Shown in pieces: positions 17,477 to 25,307 of a stretch of 64,000 nt of DNA; position 1 is the first letter of the stretch, and the number at the start of each line of letters is the position of its first letter. Source of the stretch: JBAXAB01 sp037142735 (GTDB lineage: Bacteria > Patescibacteriota > Minisyncoccia > Phycocordibacterales > CAIZLB01). The stretch spans positions 1 to 64,000 of the forward strand of contig JBAXAB010000002.1 of NCBI GenBank assembly GCA_037142735.1, read 5' to 3'. The notes beneath the pieces were generated by a model. The model was not told where the DNA came from and searched no databases. It saw only the letters and a program-made list of their open reading frames with translations. Position numbers and translations under genes: made by a program.

Positions 17477-17549
17477 GCGCCCGTAGCTCAGTCGGTAGAG
17501 CACCTGCCTTTTAAGCAGAGGGTCGTTGGTTCGATTCCAACCGGGCGCA
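17477..17549 (+). tRNA. tRNA-Lys (anticodon TTT)
   Basis: Acceptor GCGCCCG/CGGGCGC with discriminator A; D-arm GCTC/GAGC; anticodon loop CTTTTAA (anticodon TTT); T-arm GTTGG-TTCGATT-CCAAC. The first pair of the anticodon stem is a C-A mismatch. CCA is not encoded. The second orphan-gene array begins about 40 bp downstream. Confidence 0.95.
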
Positions 17550-17585
17550 CAGACGATTTTTAGATCTATTTTATTTGATTAAAGT

Positions 17586-17610
17586 GAGGATCGATTCCAG
17601 TAGACTGCAC
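17586..17610 (+). repeat. Dispersed repeat, copy C (tRNA-end-like)
   Basis: GAGGATCGATTCCAG then TAGACTGCAC. Its right half matches the other copies, while its left half matches the T-arm of the tRNA-Lys just upstream (GG-x-TCGATTCCA), and both end in GCAC at the corresponding position. This copy links the repeat family to a tRNA 3' end. Confidence 0.7.
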
Positions 17611-17638
17611 AAAAGGTTAGAGGATGACGTATTCTGAG

Positions 17639-17905
17639 TTAGTGTGTTTTTCTAACTGCTTTAATCACTGTGAATATACCTCCTATAAAGATGACAAGAA
17701 AAACAATGCTGGTGAATATCTCAAGGAGCAAAGTGTTGAAGCTTCCATTAATAATAGGCAGGTCAAAAAAGAACCCGATAAACACATATGCACCGCCTGT
17801 AGCCGGAATAGAAATAAAAGAAAGAAGTATAAGAAGTAACCCTTTAATAATATTTTCCAAGCGAGTAGGAACTTTTTTGAGGGGGAGATTTTTATCCGAT
17901 TCCAT
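17639..17905 (-). CDS. Hypothetical small membrane protein
   Basis: 88 residues with two hydrophobic segments (about residues 18-48 and 60-80) and basic ends. The ATG at 17905 is chosen over the longer frame because TATAAT (17912-17917) ends 6 nt upstream on the minus strand. Lies alone between repeat copies C and D, opposite in orientation to the next cassette. No family recognised. Confidence 0.6.
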   Translation of the reverse strand: MESDKNLPLKKVPTRLENIIKGLLLILLSFISIPATGGAYVFIGFFFDLPIINGSFNTLLLEIFTSIVFLVIFIGGIFTVIKAVRKTH

Positions 17906-17911
17906 ACAATT

Positions 17912-17917
17912 ATTATA
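17912..17917 (-). promoter_or_regulatory. -10 box, leaderless start
   Basis: TATAAT on the minus strand, 6 nt before the ATG at 17905. The cassette-like gene therefore carries its own promoter. Confidence 0.6.
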
Positions 17918-17962
17918 CAGCAAGAAGATAACATGAACAAAGTGTCGTATCACTTCACAAAA

Positions 17963-17992
17963 CAGGTTCTAACGTCATCCACTAGACTGCAC
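17963..17992 (+). repeat. Dispersed ~30-bp repeat, copy D
   Basis: CAGGTTCTAACGTCATCC followed by ACTAGACTGCAC. In this copy the edges also form an inverted repeat, AACAGGT with ACCTGTT, so it could fold as a hairpin. A minus-strand T-arm-like GGTTCGATTCCACCC lies about 75 bp further on. Confidence 0.85.
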
Positions 17993-18083
17993 CTGTTCAT
18001 AGAATCATATTTTCCAACGTAAATTTTTGTGAGTTTGTTGGAAATTGGAACTTAACCCATGTTGGGTGGAATCGAACCTCTGA

Positions 18084-18089
18084 TATACT
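18084..18089 (+). promoter_or_regulatory. -10 box, leaderless start
   Basis: TATACT ending 8 nt before the ATG at 18098. Confidence 0.55.
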
Positions 18090-18097
18090 TAAAATTA

Positions 18098-18547
18098 ATG
18101 AAAAAAGGGTTTTTAGCAAAGATATTTTTTGTGACAGTATTGGTTGCTTTACTGTCATATTTTTCATACATAACATTTGTCCTTGTCACAGATCAGTTGC
18201 ATATGGAAAAAACAGCTTACAGATCTGAGGGAACGGTGGTCTCCTTTCCTATAAGAAAAAGTCTTTTAAAATTAAGACATGGTGTTATGACTAATACAAA
18301 CTACTTCACCAATATTCAATATGTAACCAAAGAAGGTGAGACTAGAATCTTTACTTCCTATCTAGCGAGCAGTAAGCCAGCCTATAGTATTGGTGAGAAG
18401 GTAAAGATTCTTATACCTTCTGACGGTGGAGACCCTCAGGTAGATTCTTTTACTGCATCGTGGGTTGGACCAATTATTCTTGGGGTATTTGTATTACTAA
18501 ACCTGCTTATTCTTTTGTACACAATATATAGATTTTATTTAAAGTAG
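18098..18547 (+). CDS. DUF3592-like membrane protein
   Basis: 149 residues: an N-terminal transmembrane helix (about 9-33), a beta-rich extracytoplasmic domain of about 75 residues (GTVVSF, then VKILIPSDGGDPQV), and a C-terminal helix with a short basic tail. The helix-domain-helix plan with a YSIGEKVKILYxP-type strand resembles DUF3592 proteins, whose function is unknown. The start at 18098 fits the TATACT box. The stop codon abuts repeat copy E, as for the gene ending in copy A. Confidence 0.65.
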   Translation: MKKGFLAKIFFVTVLVALLSYFSYITFVLVTDQLHMEKTAYRSEGTVVSFPIRKSLLKLRHGVMTNTNYFTNIQYVTKEGETRIFTSYLASSKPAYSIGEKVKILIPSDGGDPQVDSFTASWVGPIILGVFVLLNLLILLYTIYRFYLK

Positions 18548-18573
18548 GTTCTAACATCATCCACTAGACTGCA
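18546..18573 (+). repeat. Dispersed ~30-bp repeat, copy E
   Basis: AGGTTCTAACATCATCC followed by ACTAGACTGCA. Starts within the stop codon region of the preceding gene and closes the tRNA-Lys-linked array. Confidence 0.85.
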
Positions 18574-18603
18574 TAAAAACTGTTCAAGCTTATCTTGTGC
18601 CTA

Positions 18604-18609
18604 TATAAT
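18604..18609 (+). promoter_or_regulatory. -10 box
   Basis: TATAAT ending 8 nt before the ATG at 18618. Confidence 0.6.
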
Positions 18610-18617
18610 AGGAACAT

Positions 18618-18896
18618 ATGGCAGTAGAATTCGAAGAAGAAAATTACAACAAATATAGATCCCAAACCCTCCTAGGCGGACCCCAAACATCCAAAATGAC
18701 CAGGTGGCTGGTCAAGATAGGAATTGTAAAAAATGAGAGACATGCAAACTATATACTATGGGGAGTGTTTATCCTCTCTATTATTGTAATATTTTCTATT
18801 ATTTTTTTTAATCCATTATCGGCGAAAAACGGACTACCTAGTGGTTACAAATTAACAGCAGAACAAGGACAACTACCTAGAATGGTACCCAGATAA
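18618..18896 (+). CDS. Hypothetical small membrane protein before the pilin gene
   Basis: 92 residues: a polar N-terminal half and one transmembrane helix (about residues 50-68), then a short exported tail. No family recognised. It is 7 nt upstream of the pilin gene, so co-expression and a role in pilus assembly are possible but unproven. Confidence 0.6.
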   Translation: MAVEFEEENYNKYRSQTLLGGPQTSKMTRWLVKIGIVKNERHANYILWGVFILSIIVIFSIIFFNPLSAKNGLPSGYKLTAEQGQLPRMVPR

Positions 18897-18903
18897 CACT
18901 TTC

Positions 18904-19500
18904 ATGAAAAAAGATAAATCAAATGGTGGCTTTACCCTTATAGAACTTCTTGTTGTCCTTTCAATCATCGGAGTTTTAGCGGCTATTATAATGGCGAGCT
19001 TAAACACTGCTCGTGCCAACTCGCGTGACATGGTCAGAAAACAAGAATTAGTTCAACTTAGAAATGCGCTAGAGGTTTATCGCACCACCCACAACTCGTA
19101 CCCTTCAACCGGCGGAGTATGGTACGCATCGATTCCAGGTGGCGAGACGGCCAGTAACCCTGTTCTGAGCGACAATGGAGGAGATTGGATACCAGGGTTA
19201 GTACAATCTAAAGCAATAGCTAAACTGCCCCAAGACCCAATAGGTGGAATATCTACCATTCCTGACTGTGCAGTAGATGGTTGGCATAAAACCTTTTTAT
19301 ACCAATCGAATGGCACTGATTACAAAATTGTTTCTCACTGTGCACCTGAGGGCACATGGACCACTAAAGACCAATTTTATGATCCCGCTCCCAGAGCATA
19401 CTGGGCCTGGATGATCACAAGTAACCCCGCCAAACAACCAGGAAACAACGGGACTGACTGTAACCCGCAGTTTGACGTAAATTATCCTGCGTGTTGGTAA
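18904..19500 (+). CDS. Type IV pilin / pseudopilin
   Basis: 198 residues with a classic class III signal: a short basic leader ending NGG, then FTLIELLVVLSIIGVLAA, with Phe as mature residue 1 and Glu5 present. The hydrophobic helix is followed by the amphipathic ARANSRDMVRKQELVQLRNAL stretch and a globular domain ending in a pair of cysteines that could form the pilin disulfide loop. A prepilin peptidase should cleave and methylate it; none is in this window. PilB at 25504 is the likely assembly ATPase. Confidence 0.9.
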   Translation: MKKDKSNGGFTLIELLVVLSIIGVLAAIIMASLNTARANSRDMVRKQELVQLRNALEVYRTTHNSYPSTGGVWYASIPGGETASNPVLSDNGGDWIPGLVQSKAIAKLPQDPIGGISTIPDCAVDGWHKTFLYQSNGTDYKIVSHCAPEGTWTTKDQFYDPAPRAYWAWMITSNPAKQPGNNGTDCNPQFDVNYPACW

Positions 19501-19525
19501 AACCTACCGATGCACAAGAACCGAA

Positions 19526-20260
19526 CTATCTCCCCCACCTCACAATCAACCTTTCTATAGTGTTATAAAAATCAATTTTTCCTCGGTGTGCGAGATGATA
19601 CATTTCGAATAAAGAATTTAATACCTGATCCAAATCTTCTGCTTTCCACTTTAAACTTGCTGATTTTGCATTTTTGAAGACATACGGACCAAGGTCGGCA
19701 CCTACAGCGGACTGTGCAGTACTCGCTAATCTGACAGCTTTCATTTGCCACCACAAAACCCCATGAACTTCCTCAGGCGCCAATTTTAAATCTAAGAGTG
19801 CATGAAAATATTTTTCGGTTTTTTGAAATTCTCGATTGGCAAACGACATAGCAAAAGCAAAAGTTGGAGCTTCATTTTTCCTAGGTTCATTAATGGGTAT
19901 TTTTTTAAGCAGGAGTTCTTGTGATTTCTGAGCAACTTTTTTAATTTTTTCTTTGTTCTTTTCAGTAATATTTCCTTCAGCAATAATACACACATGATCT
20001 GCCGATTTCATTTGTGGGAGAAAATCTACAAGTTCTGAAAAGGCCTCTTTGTTTTCTGAAATAAAATTAAAAACAATTATATATTTAGAAAGAAATAGAC
20101 CTTGAGCATTTAAAAGTTCTTGAACATATTCAGACCTCCAAGACCCGCCTTCAATTTTAAAAACGGATGCGTCCTTTTGTTTAGCCAACAAAGCATCCAC
20201 GGTCGCTGTGATTTTTTCTTTAACTTTTTTAATATCATCACCGTAAATAAATAAAATCAT
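19526..20260 (-). CDS. holA: DNA polymerase III delta subunit-like protein
   Basis: 244 residues. The start MILFIYGDDIKKVKEKI and the overall helical layout match HolA, the clamp-loader subunit that opens the beta clamp. It is shorter than the ~340-residue E. coli protein, as is common in reduced genomes. The start at 20260 leaves a 4-nt gap after polA; the frame's earlier starts lie inside polA. Part of the tsaE-polA-holA unit. The family is strongly divergent, so the assignment rests on N-terminal pattern, size and context. Confidence 0.7.
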   Translation of the reverse strand: MILFIYGDDIKKVKEKITATVDALLAKQKDASVFKIEGGSWRSEYVQELLNAQGLFLSKYIIVFNFISENKEAFSELVDFLPQMKSADHVCIIAEGNITEKNKEKIKKVAQKSQELLLKKIPINEPRKNEAPTFAFAMSFANREFQKTEKYFHALLDLKLAPEEVHGVLWWQMKAVRLASTAQSAVGADLGPYVFKNAKSASLKWKAEDLDQVLNSLFEMYHLAHRGKIDFYNTIERLIVRWGR

Positions 20261-20264
20261 TTTT

Positions 20265-22760
20265 TTATTTATTAAAGTCTTCCATTTCACCCCAGTTATC
20301 ACCAACCTCGACTTCAGTAATTACAGGCACCCCGTGTGTTTCTTTTCCTTCAAAAACTGACTCCATAATTTTACGGATCTTTGGAATAATTGTAGGTAAC
20401 ATTTTTTCTCTGACTTCATAAACCAACTCATCGTGCACTTGTAGAATTAGGCGGGCATCATCAAGCAGTTTTTCATTTTTTAAATAGTTGTGAACATTTT
20501 TCATCGCAATTTTAACAATGTCCCCTTCCGTCCCCTGAATTGGAGCATTTATAGCCATACGTTCGGCCATGGCACGGATAAAAGGCAGGGGTGATTTAAA
20601 CCCTTGGAAATGACGGCGACGATCAAACATGGTTTCTGTAAAACCTTTTCGTTCAGCTTCTGCTTTGGTTTCATTCAAATAATGAGCCAGCCCTGGAAAG
20701 GTTTCAAAATAGGTATTGTAAAAGTCTTGAGCTTCTTCACGCGTGCCTCCTAGATTGGTTTTTAAAGCACTCACTCCCATTCCGTATAATATTCCAAAAT
20801 TAATCACCTTTGCTTTTCGGCGCATATCTTTTGTCACTTCCCCTTCCGGCACCTTGAAAACCTGAGAGGCCACACCGGTATGAATATCAATTCCACTTTT
20901 AAACATCTGAATTAACTTTTCATCTTTTGACAACATGGCGGCTATACGCAGTTCAATTTGAGAATAATCTATAGCAACCAATTTGAAACCTTTTTCAGCC
21001 ACAAAAGCATTTCTGACCTTGCGACCCAGTTCTGTTTTGATCGGAATGTTTTGTAGATTAGGATCTTGAGAGGCCATACGTCCTGTGGTTGTTCCGGCTA
21101 GTAAAAAAGTCGCATGAAGCCTCCCGTCCTCTGCCACCAATGTTGGTATTGTGTCGATATAGGTTGAAAGAAGTTTTGCTAATTCACGATATTCCAAAAC
21201 AAAATCAATGATTGGGTGTTCACCACGCATTTTTTCCAACTCTGATTCCTTAGTAGACATGGCGCCGGTTGCTGTCTTTTTTATTTTTGATTTACCAGAC
21301 TTTGCCCCGAGAGACAAAACATTAAACAAAATCTCACCGAGCTGTTTCGGTGAATTAATATTAAATTCATTTCCTGCCAGTTCCCAAATTTTGGTTTCTA
21401 ATTTTGAAAGCTGCCGATGGTATTCACCTGCTAAGATTTTTAAATACCCCACATCGATTTTTACTCCAACATCGTGCATAAGATTAACAACTGGAATGAG
21501 AGGCCACTCTATTTCTTCGGCAACATGGAGCAGTTTTTGTTTTTCAAGATCAGCAATAATAACCTTCTCCGCTTCAGATAAAGTGTCTTTTTTTGTAAAG
21601 AACAACACATCCTCGACCGAAGGGTTGGTCTTGTTTGAATCGACCACCCACAAACCGACCGTCAGTTTCTGTGCAAGAAGTTGGTCATCTTCACTCATCT
21701 TTATTGAATCATCGGGCTTAGGGGTGTCAGACCTATCTTCAACTTTCTTGATCACTTCATACCCCTTACCACCATTTTTTGTAAACACCTCTTTTACCCT
21801 AGTGACCAGCGAGCGGAACTCAAACTCTCTAAAGAGACCTTCAACTTTTTCGATATTAACTTGGTCGATCCATTTTTTGTCAGGGAGTGAAAATGTAATT
21901 GGCGCGTCTCGACGAATAGTTGCCAACATCTTACTAAACCTTGCTTCCTCTTCCCCATTTTTTATTAAATCAAACATTCGATCTGTTAGACCAGAATCTT
22001 TTTTAAATTTTGCTTCGTCCTTTTTTAAAGCCTCGTACATAGCTTCTATTGTCTTGTACAAAGTAATTAACGTTGTTGCTGTTTTTTCACCGATTCCTTT
22101 TATACCAATAATATTATCCGACGGATCCCCTCTAAGACCTTTATAATCTGGTAAAGACAGTGGGGCAAAACCAAAACGTGACAATACTGCAAGTTCGTCG
22201 TACACCACGACGTCTTTGATCCCCTTCTTTAAGGTGTACACAAGGACTTTGTCGCCATCAATTAACTGCATAGTATCCATGTCTCCTGAAGCAATAATAA
22301 TTTTAATATCTGTTTCACCTTTTTTATTTGTTTCTGAAATCCTGTGAACAATCGTCCCCAACATATCGTCTGCCTCAAAACCTGGCATGTCATACATTGG
22401 TACAGAAAACGCCTCAAAGATTTTTCTAGAATTTTTTAATTGTTCAACCAACGCATCATCAGTTTTTTGTCGAGTCCCTTTATAAGCCTCATATGCTTCA
22501 TGTCGATATGTAGGCTGTGGAAGGTCATAACATGCAATCACAAAATCTGGATGAAACTTTTCAATGATTCCCATCAACATTGTTGAAAGCCCATAGAGCG
22601 CACCTGTTGGCATACCAGTACTGGAAGAAAAATCCGGCAAGGCGTGATAAGCGCGATGGATGATAGCGTGGGAATCCAAAAGGACGAGGGTCTGCGGTTC
22701 TGCCTTAGAAGAGAGGTTGTCTGTAAGCTTTTTGGATGATTTTTTATCAGTTTTTTTCAT
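20265..22760 (-). CDS. polA: DNA polymerase I
   Basis: 831 residues. An N-terminal 5'-nuclease domain (LDSHAIIHRAYHALPD, then GFEADDMLGT and GLRGDPSDNIIGIKGIGEKTA) is followed by a central region and a complete polymerase domain: motif A (IDYSQIELR), motif B (RRKAKVINFGILYGMG) and motif C (QVHDELVYEV). The central 3'-5' exonuclease region has no recognisable metal-binding Asp/Glu pattern, so proofreading is probably lost. A start at 22769, overlapping tsaE by 7 nt, is the alternative to 22760. Needed for Okazaki processing and repair synthesis. Confidence 0.95.
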   Translation of the reverse strand: MKKTDKKSSKKLTDNLSSKAEPQTLVLLDSHAIIHRAYHALPDFSSSTGMPTGALYGLSTMLMGIIEKFHPDFVIACYDLPQPTYRHEAYEAYKGTRQKTDDALVEQLKNSRKIFEAFSVPMYDMPGFEADDMLGTIVHRISETNKKGETDIKIIIASGDMDTMQLIDGDKVLVYTLKKGIKDVVVYDELAVLSRFGFAPLSLPDYKGLRGDPSDNIIGIKGIGEKTATTLITLYKTIEAMYEALKKDEAKFKKDSGLTDRMFDLIKNGEEEARFSKMLATIRRDAPITFSLPDKKWIDQVNIEKVEGLFREFEFRSLVTRVKEVFTKNGGKGYEVIKKVEDRSDTPKPDDSIKMSEDDQLLAQKLTVGLWVVDSNKTNPSVEDVLFFTKKDTLSEAEKVIIADLEKQKLLHVAEEIEWPLIPVVNLMHDVGVKIDVGYLKILAGEYHRQLSKLETKIWELAGNEFNINSPKQLGEILFNVLSLGAKSGKSKIKKTATGAMSTKESELEKMRGEHPIIDFVLEYRELAKLLSTYIDTIPTLVAEDGRLHATFLLAGTTTGRMASQDPNLQNIPIKTELGRKVRNAFVAEKGFKLVAIDYSQIELRIAAMLSKDEKLIQMFKSGIDIHTGVASQVFKVPEGEVTKDMRRKAKVINFGILYGMGVSALKTNLGGTREEAQDFYNTYFETFPGLAHYLNETKAEAERKGFTETMFDRRRHFQGFKSPLPFIRAMAERMAINAPIQGTEGDIVKIAMKNVHNYLKNEKLLDDARLILQVHDELVYEVREKMLPTIIPKIRKIMESVFEGKETHGVPVITEVEVGDNWGEMEDFNK

Positions 22761-22762
22761 TA

Positions 22763-23239
22763 CTACCATTGTACCTTACGAGTCGTTTCATCAACAAACT
22801 TGAAGAAAATCCATTTAGCATTGGCTGGAATTGCATCAGCCACCTTTTCTGGCCACTCTATAATCATGAGGTTTTTAGGGTCCTTTAGTAATTCATCAAA
22901 CCCTAATGGGATTAATTCACCCAAACCCTCAATCCTATACATATCCACATGAATTATCTGTGAAATCTGTTTCAAGTTTTGATAACTGTTTTCAGTAATT
23001 TCATATCTTTTTTGTAACACAAACGTGGGGCTAGTGACATAATCAGTAATTTTAAAAATATTCGCAACCTGTTGAGTGAACGTAGTCTTGCCTGCTCCCA
23101 GATCACCAGAAAGACACAAAACTGTGGCACCAGCATTAGGGACACTGAGATCTTGTAGAAGACTGCGCGCAAAAACCTGCATTTCTTCAATACTTTTTAT
23201 CTCTATTTCATTATTACATTTTACAATAAGATCGTTCAT
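22763..23239 (-). CDS. tsaE: tRNA threonylcarbamoyladenosine ATPase TsaE
   Basis: 158 residues. P-loop SGDLGAGKTTF (Walker A at 45-52), then TSPTFVLQKRYE, HVDMYRI and LIPLGFDELL, the characteristic TsaE/YjeE motifs, and IIEWPEKV. Drives turnover of the TsaBD complex that makes t6A37 in ANN-decoding tRNAs. The ATG at 23239 gives the normal length; the longer frame adds an unsupported N-terminus. Other tsa genes are not in the window. Confidence 0.93.
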   Translation of the reverse strand: MNDLIVKCNNEIEIKSIEEMQVFARSLLQDLSVPNAGATVLCLSGDLGAGKTTFTQQVANIFKITDYVTSPTFVLQKRYEITENSYQNLKQISQIIHVDMYRIEGLGELIPLGFDELLKDPKNLMIIEWPEKVADAIPANAKWIFFKFVDETTRKVQW

Positions 23240-23295
23240 GGTTTTATTGTTTAATGATACTACAAGATAATCAACTTCTCGGCAAAATCTGGCAA

Positions 23296-23324
23296 CAAAA
23301 AAACGCAAACCGTCTGTTTGCGTT
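23296..23324 (-). terminator. Minus-strand terminator
   Basis: AACGCAAAC/GTTTGCGTT stem (23302-23310 with 23316-23324), five-base loop, and a T-tract on the minus strand. Ends the GC-rich island and insulates tsaE. Confidence 0.85.
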
Positions 23325-23371
23325 ATGAATCATATGAATCAAATGAACTTTTGGAAACACCCTCCTCCAGG

Positions 23372-23405
23372 GCCACGACCACACCCCTGCAGGGTGGGTC
23401 GTGGC
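23372..23405 (-). repeat. GC-rich inverted repeat after the L,D-transpeptidase gene
   Basis: GCCACGACC and CACCC pair with GGGTG and GGTCGTGGC around CTGCA. No T-tract follows directly, so it is probably a transcript-stabilising stem or an auxiliary terminator ahead of the one at 23296. Confidence 0.65.
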
Positions 23406-23416
23406 TTCTTGGCTTA

Positions 23417-24313
23417 TCAAGGCATCACCATGTCCGGTATGCGAGGCATTTGCCGCTTTTCCAGTTCGGAATTCAGGACATCTGCGCTGATCGTGATAGC
23501 ACAACCATCAAGGATGATACCAAACAAACGGTCCTTGACGATCTGCCCCCTCGGGACAGGACGGAACATCGGCTGAAAGGCCTTGGTATGGGGGCTGGCA
23601 AGGAAAGCCCGGACCCGAGGATCGAGGCCGGTTAACCGGTACTCCCAAGTAAGGGCCGAGGAGTCCAAGATCAAGGCGATTATGTTGTTCGTGAGAACTC
23701 GATTTTCAACCTTGATGTCCCTACCGACAAGCGCATCGCCGTAGGGTCTTGCTAAAGGACTCAGGAATTCGCACACACCCTCGAGACCTTTCGGCTTTTG
23801 GACGGCGAAGTAAACCCTGAGACCACCCTTGTTCTTCTGTGCGTCTGCACCGAGAAGCCCTGTAGGGAACTCCTGCCTGACCTCGATGGTGTCACCCTTC
23901 TTGGCGATACTGTACAGCAACATGGCTGAGTACCAATCCAATCTGATGCAGCCGTGAGAACCTTCATCCCAATCCTTGTCGAGACCGAACAGTGTGCCCT
24001 GATGGATGCAAAACCCCCTGCCGCCCGAGAGGAGAAGGCACCAGAGCATGACCGCTCCGGGAAACTCCTGTGACACCCTTCTCAACATTCTGTCTTCAAC
24101 AAAATATGAGCCCTGGGGTGTCGGCAAACTACCTCTGCCTGTTGTTGTAGGACACACCATCATCACAACGCCTTCAGCGTTCACGTAGCAGAGCCTTTGC
24201 TCTTGCAAGCTGATGATAATGCGACCCGTCTTTTTACCTGCCATGCCGTTGCTGCCCGCCTCTGCATTGAATGCAAGGCACAGCACTAACCAGAAGGTCA
24301 GTATTTTTTTCAT
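23417..24313 (-). CDS. Secreted L,D-transpeptidase (YkuD)
   Basis: 298 residues. A signal peptide (MKKILTFWLVLCLAFNAEA) is followed by a YkuD catalytic domain: His104 in FCIHQGT and the nucleophile Cys122 in SHGCIRLD. Expected to cross-link peptidoglycan 3-3 or anchor proteins to it. The 150-residue C-terminal part is not a recognised domain. Base composition is clearly more GC-rich than the flanking genes. It has a canonical promoter 70-110 nt upstream rather than the leaderless type, and its own terminator. Together these suggest horizontal acquisition. Confidence 0.88.
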   Translation of the reverse strand: MKKILTFWLVLCLAFNAEAGSNGMAGKKTGRIIISLQEQRLCYVNAEGVVMMVCPTTTGRGSLPTPQGSYFVEDRMLRRVSQEFPGAVMLWCLLLSGGRGFCIHQGTLFGLDKDWDEGSHGCIRLDWYSAMLLYSIAKKGDTIEVRQEFPTGLLGADAQKNKGGLRVYFAVQKPKGLEGVCEFLSPLARPYGDALVGRDIKVENRVLTNNIIALILDSSALTWEYRLTGLDPRVRAFLASPHTKAFQPMFRPVPRGQIVKDRLFGIILDGCAITISADVLNSELEKRQMPRIPDMVMP

Positions 24314-24390
24314 TTGTTTTAAAGGGCTGCGATGTACCAAGACAGATTCACTAGAATTTGCCTTGTAACACCTGGTTAAACTCAGATCTA

Positions 24391-24420
24391 ATTATACAAT
24401 AGATAATAGCCTTATGTCAA
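24391..24420 (-). promoter_or_regulatory. Strong sigma70 promoter for the L,D-transpeptidase
   Basis: On the minus strand: perfect TTGACA (24415-24420), 18 nt, perfect TATAAT (24391-24396). Predicted start near 24385 gives a leader of about 70 nt. Confidence 0.85.
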
Positions 24421-24442
24421 TATTAAAATTTAAACAATAGAA

Positions 24443-24501
24443 AAGGCCCTGGGTGCACTTCGTTTCGCCTTGCGGCTAACGAGAGTGCATTCCAGGACCT
24501 T
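24443..24501 (-). terminator. Long hairpin terminator
   Basis: AAGG-CCTGG and TGCACT pair with AGTGCA, CCAGG and CCTT across a ~22-nt loop; on the minus strand it is followed by TTTTCTATTGTTT. Ends the Ala/Pro-rich gene at 24548. Confidence 0.8.
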
Positions 24502-24547
24502 GTTTTGCTTCACAGAGTGGATCGAGGGTGAAGCTTCCTCTTTGTCG

Positions 24548-25165
24548 CTATTGTCCGAGCGCGACTACGCCCCCCCCGTTACGCTGGAGGAATCGGGTTC
24601 CGGCTTCGGAACCTGCAGCCCTCTTCGTTGCCGTCGAGCCCCGCGTGTTGTTGTACGCGTTCTCTGCTGACCGGATTGCACCCGTGTACAGATCAGGACG
24701 AAGGTGTTTCTTCCCGTCGAGACCCATGACAGCGACGCTGTCTGGGTACCCGCTGATGAAGACCTTCGTGGTGCCGTTCGTGTTCTGGTAAGGAATCACG
24801 GGTTGCGCGACTGGGACGTCGGGTTGCGGCGCCGGCAGCATCTGGGATCCGGGGATCTCGATGGGCACGAAGCTGGCCTGCCGATTGCTGCAGCATCCGA
24901 AGACCGCGCAGGCGATCCCGATCAAGGCGATGATGCCCAAGATCGCGAGGAGTGCGTACCAGACGTTTTTCCATCCGGTCCATGCGCAGGCCTGCGGGCA
25001 GGGCTGCGCGGCGGCGGCTGGAGCGCCTGCGGGTGCAGGTGCACCGGCGGGAGCTCCGGGAGCGGCTCCGACTCCGGTGGCGGACAAACCCGTGAGGGTT
25101 GCCGTTCCGTTGCCGTTCCCGGTGGACGTGATAGCGGTGATGTCGAACTGTGCGTTGATTTTCAT
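24548..25165 (-). CDS. GC-rich Ala/Pro-rich single-pass membrane protein
   Basis: 205 residues, unrecognised. A Gly/Thr/Asn-rich N-terminus leads into a low-complexity Gly-Ala-Pro run (about 35-56), a CPQACAWTGW segment, one transmembrane helix (about 68-90) ending in CCS, then a polar tail with a PxxPDVPVAQPVIPY motif. The coding DNA is strongly GC-rich, unlike the surrounding AT-rich genome. A second open frame on the same strand (24693-25199) is an artefact of that composition. Promoter, long structured leader and terminator are all present, so expression is likely. Confidence 0.65.
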   Translation of the reverse strand: MKINAQFDITAITSTGNGNGTATLTGLSATGVGAAPGAPAGAPAPAGAPAAAAQPCPQACAWTGWKNVWYALLAILGIIALIGIACAVFGCCSNRQASFVPIEIPGSQMLPAPQPDVPVAQPVIPYQNTNGTTKVFISGYPDSVAVMGLDGKKHLRPDLYTGAIRSAENAYNNTRGSTATKRAAGSEAGTRFLQRNGGGVVALGQ

Positions 25166-25185
25166 GGTGTTTTTGTTTTCTGAGT

Positions 25186-25246
25186 GTTGTTATCTGCAAA
25201 AAATAGCTTTAAGGCTTATTTATAGCCACTTTTTGCAGATAACAAC
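25186..25246. repeat. 17-bp perfect inverted repeat in the 5' leader
   Basis: GTTGTTATCTGCAAAAA (25186-25202) pairs perfectly with TTTTTGCAGATAACAAC (25230-25246). The 27-nt centre holds a smaller GGCT/AGCC stem. It lies in the predicted leader of the 24548-25165 gene, about 20 nt before its ATG. Confidence 0.9.
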
Positions 25247-25307
25247 TAAACCCTTTCGAAACCTCCTCTACCTTGAAAATCTCTTGTAAGTAACTTTATC
25301 TGGTATT

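Noticed and set aside
10615..18573. Integron attC sites for the ~30-bp repeats
   Set aside because: The TCTAAC core looks like one attC box, but the matching GTTRRRY box and the large internal palindrome are missing in most copies, and no integron integrase is present. Only copy D has a paired edge.
24693..25199. Arg/His-rich 168-codon open frame and an opposite-strand 159-codon frame
   Set aside because: Both are shadows of the GC-rich gene at 24548-25165. Their composition is low-complexity Arg/Gly without protein-like pattern.
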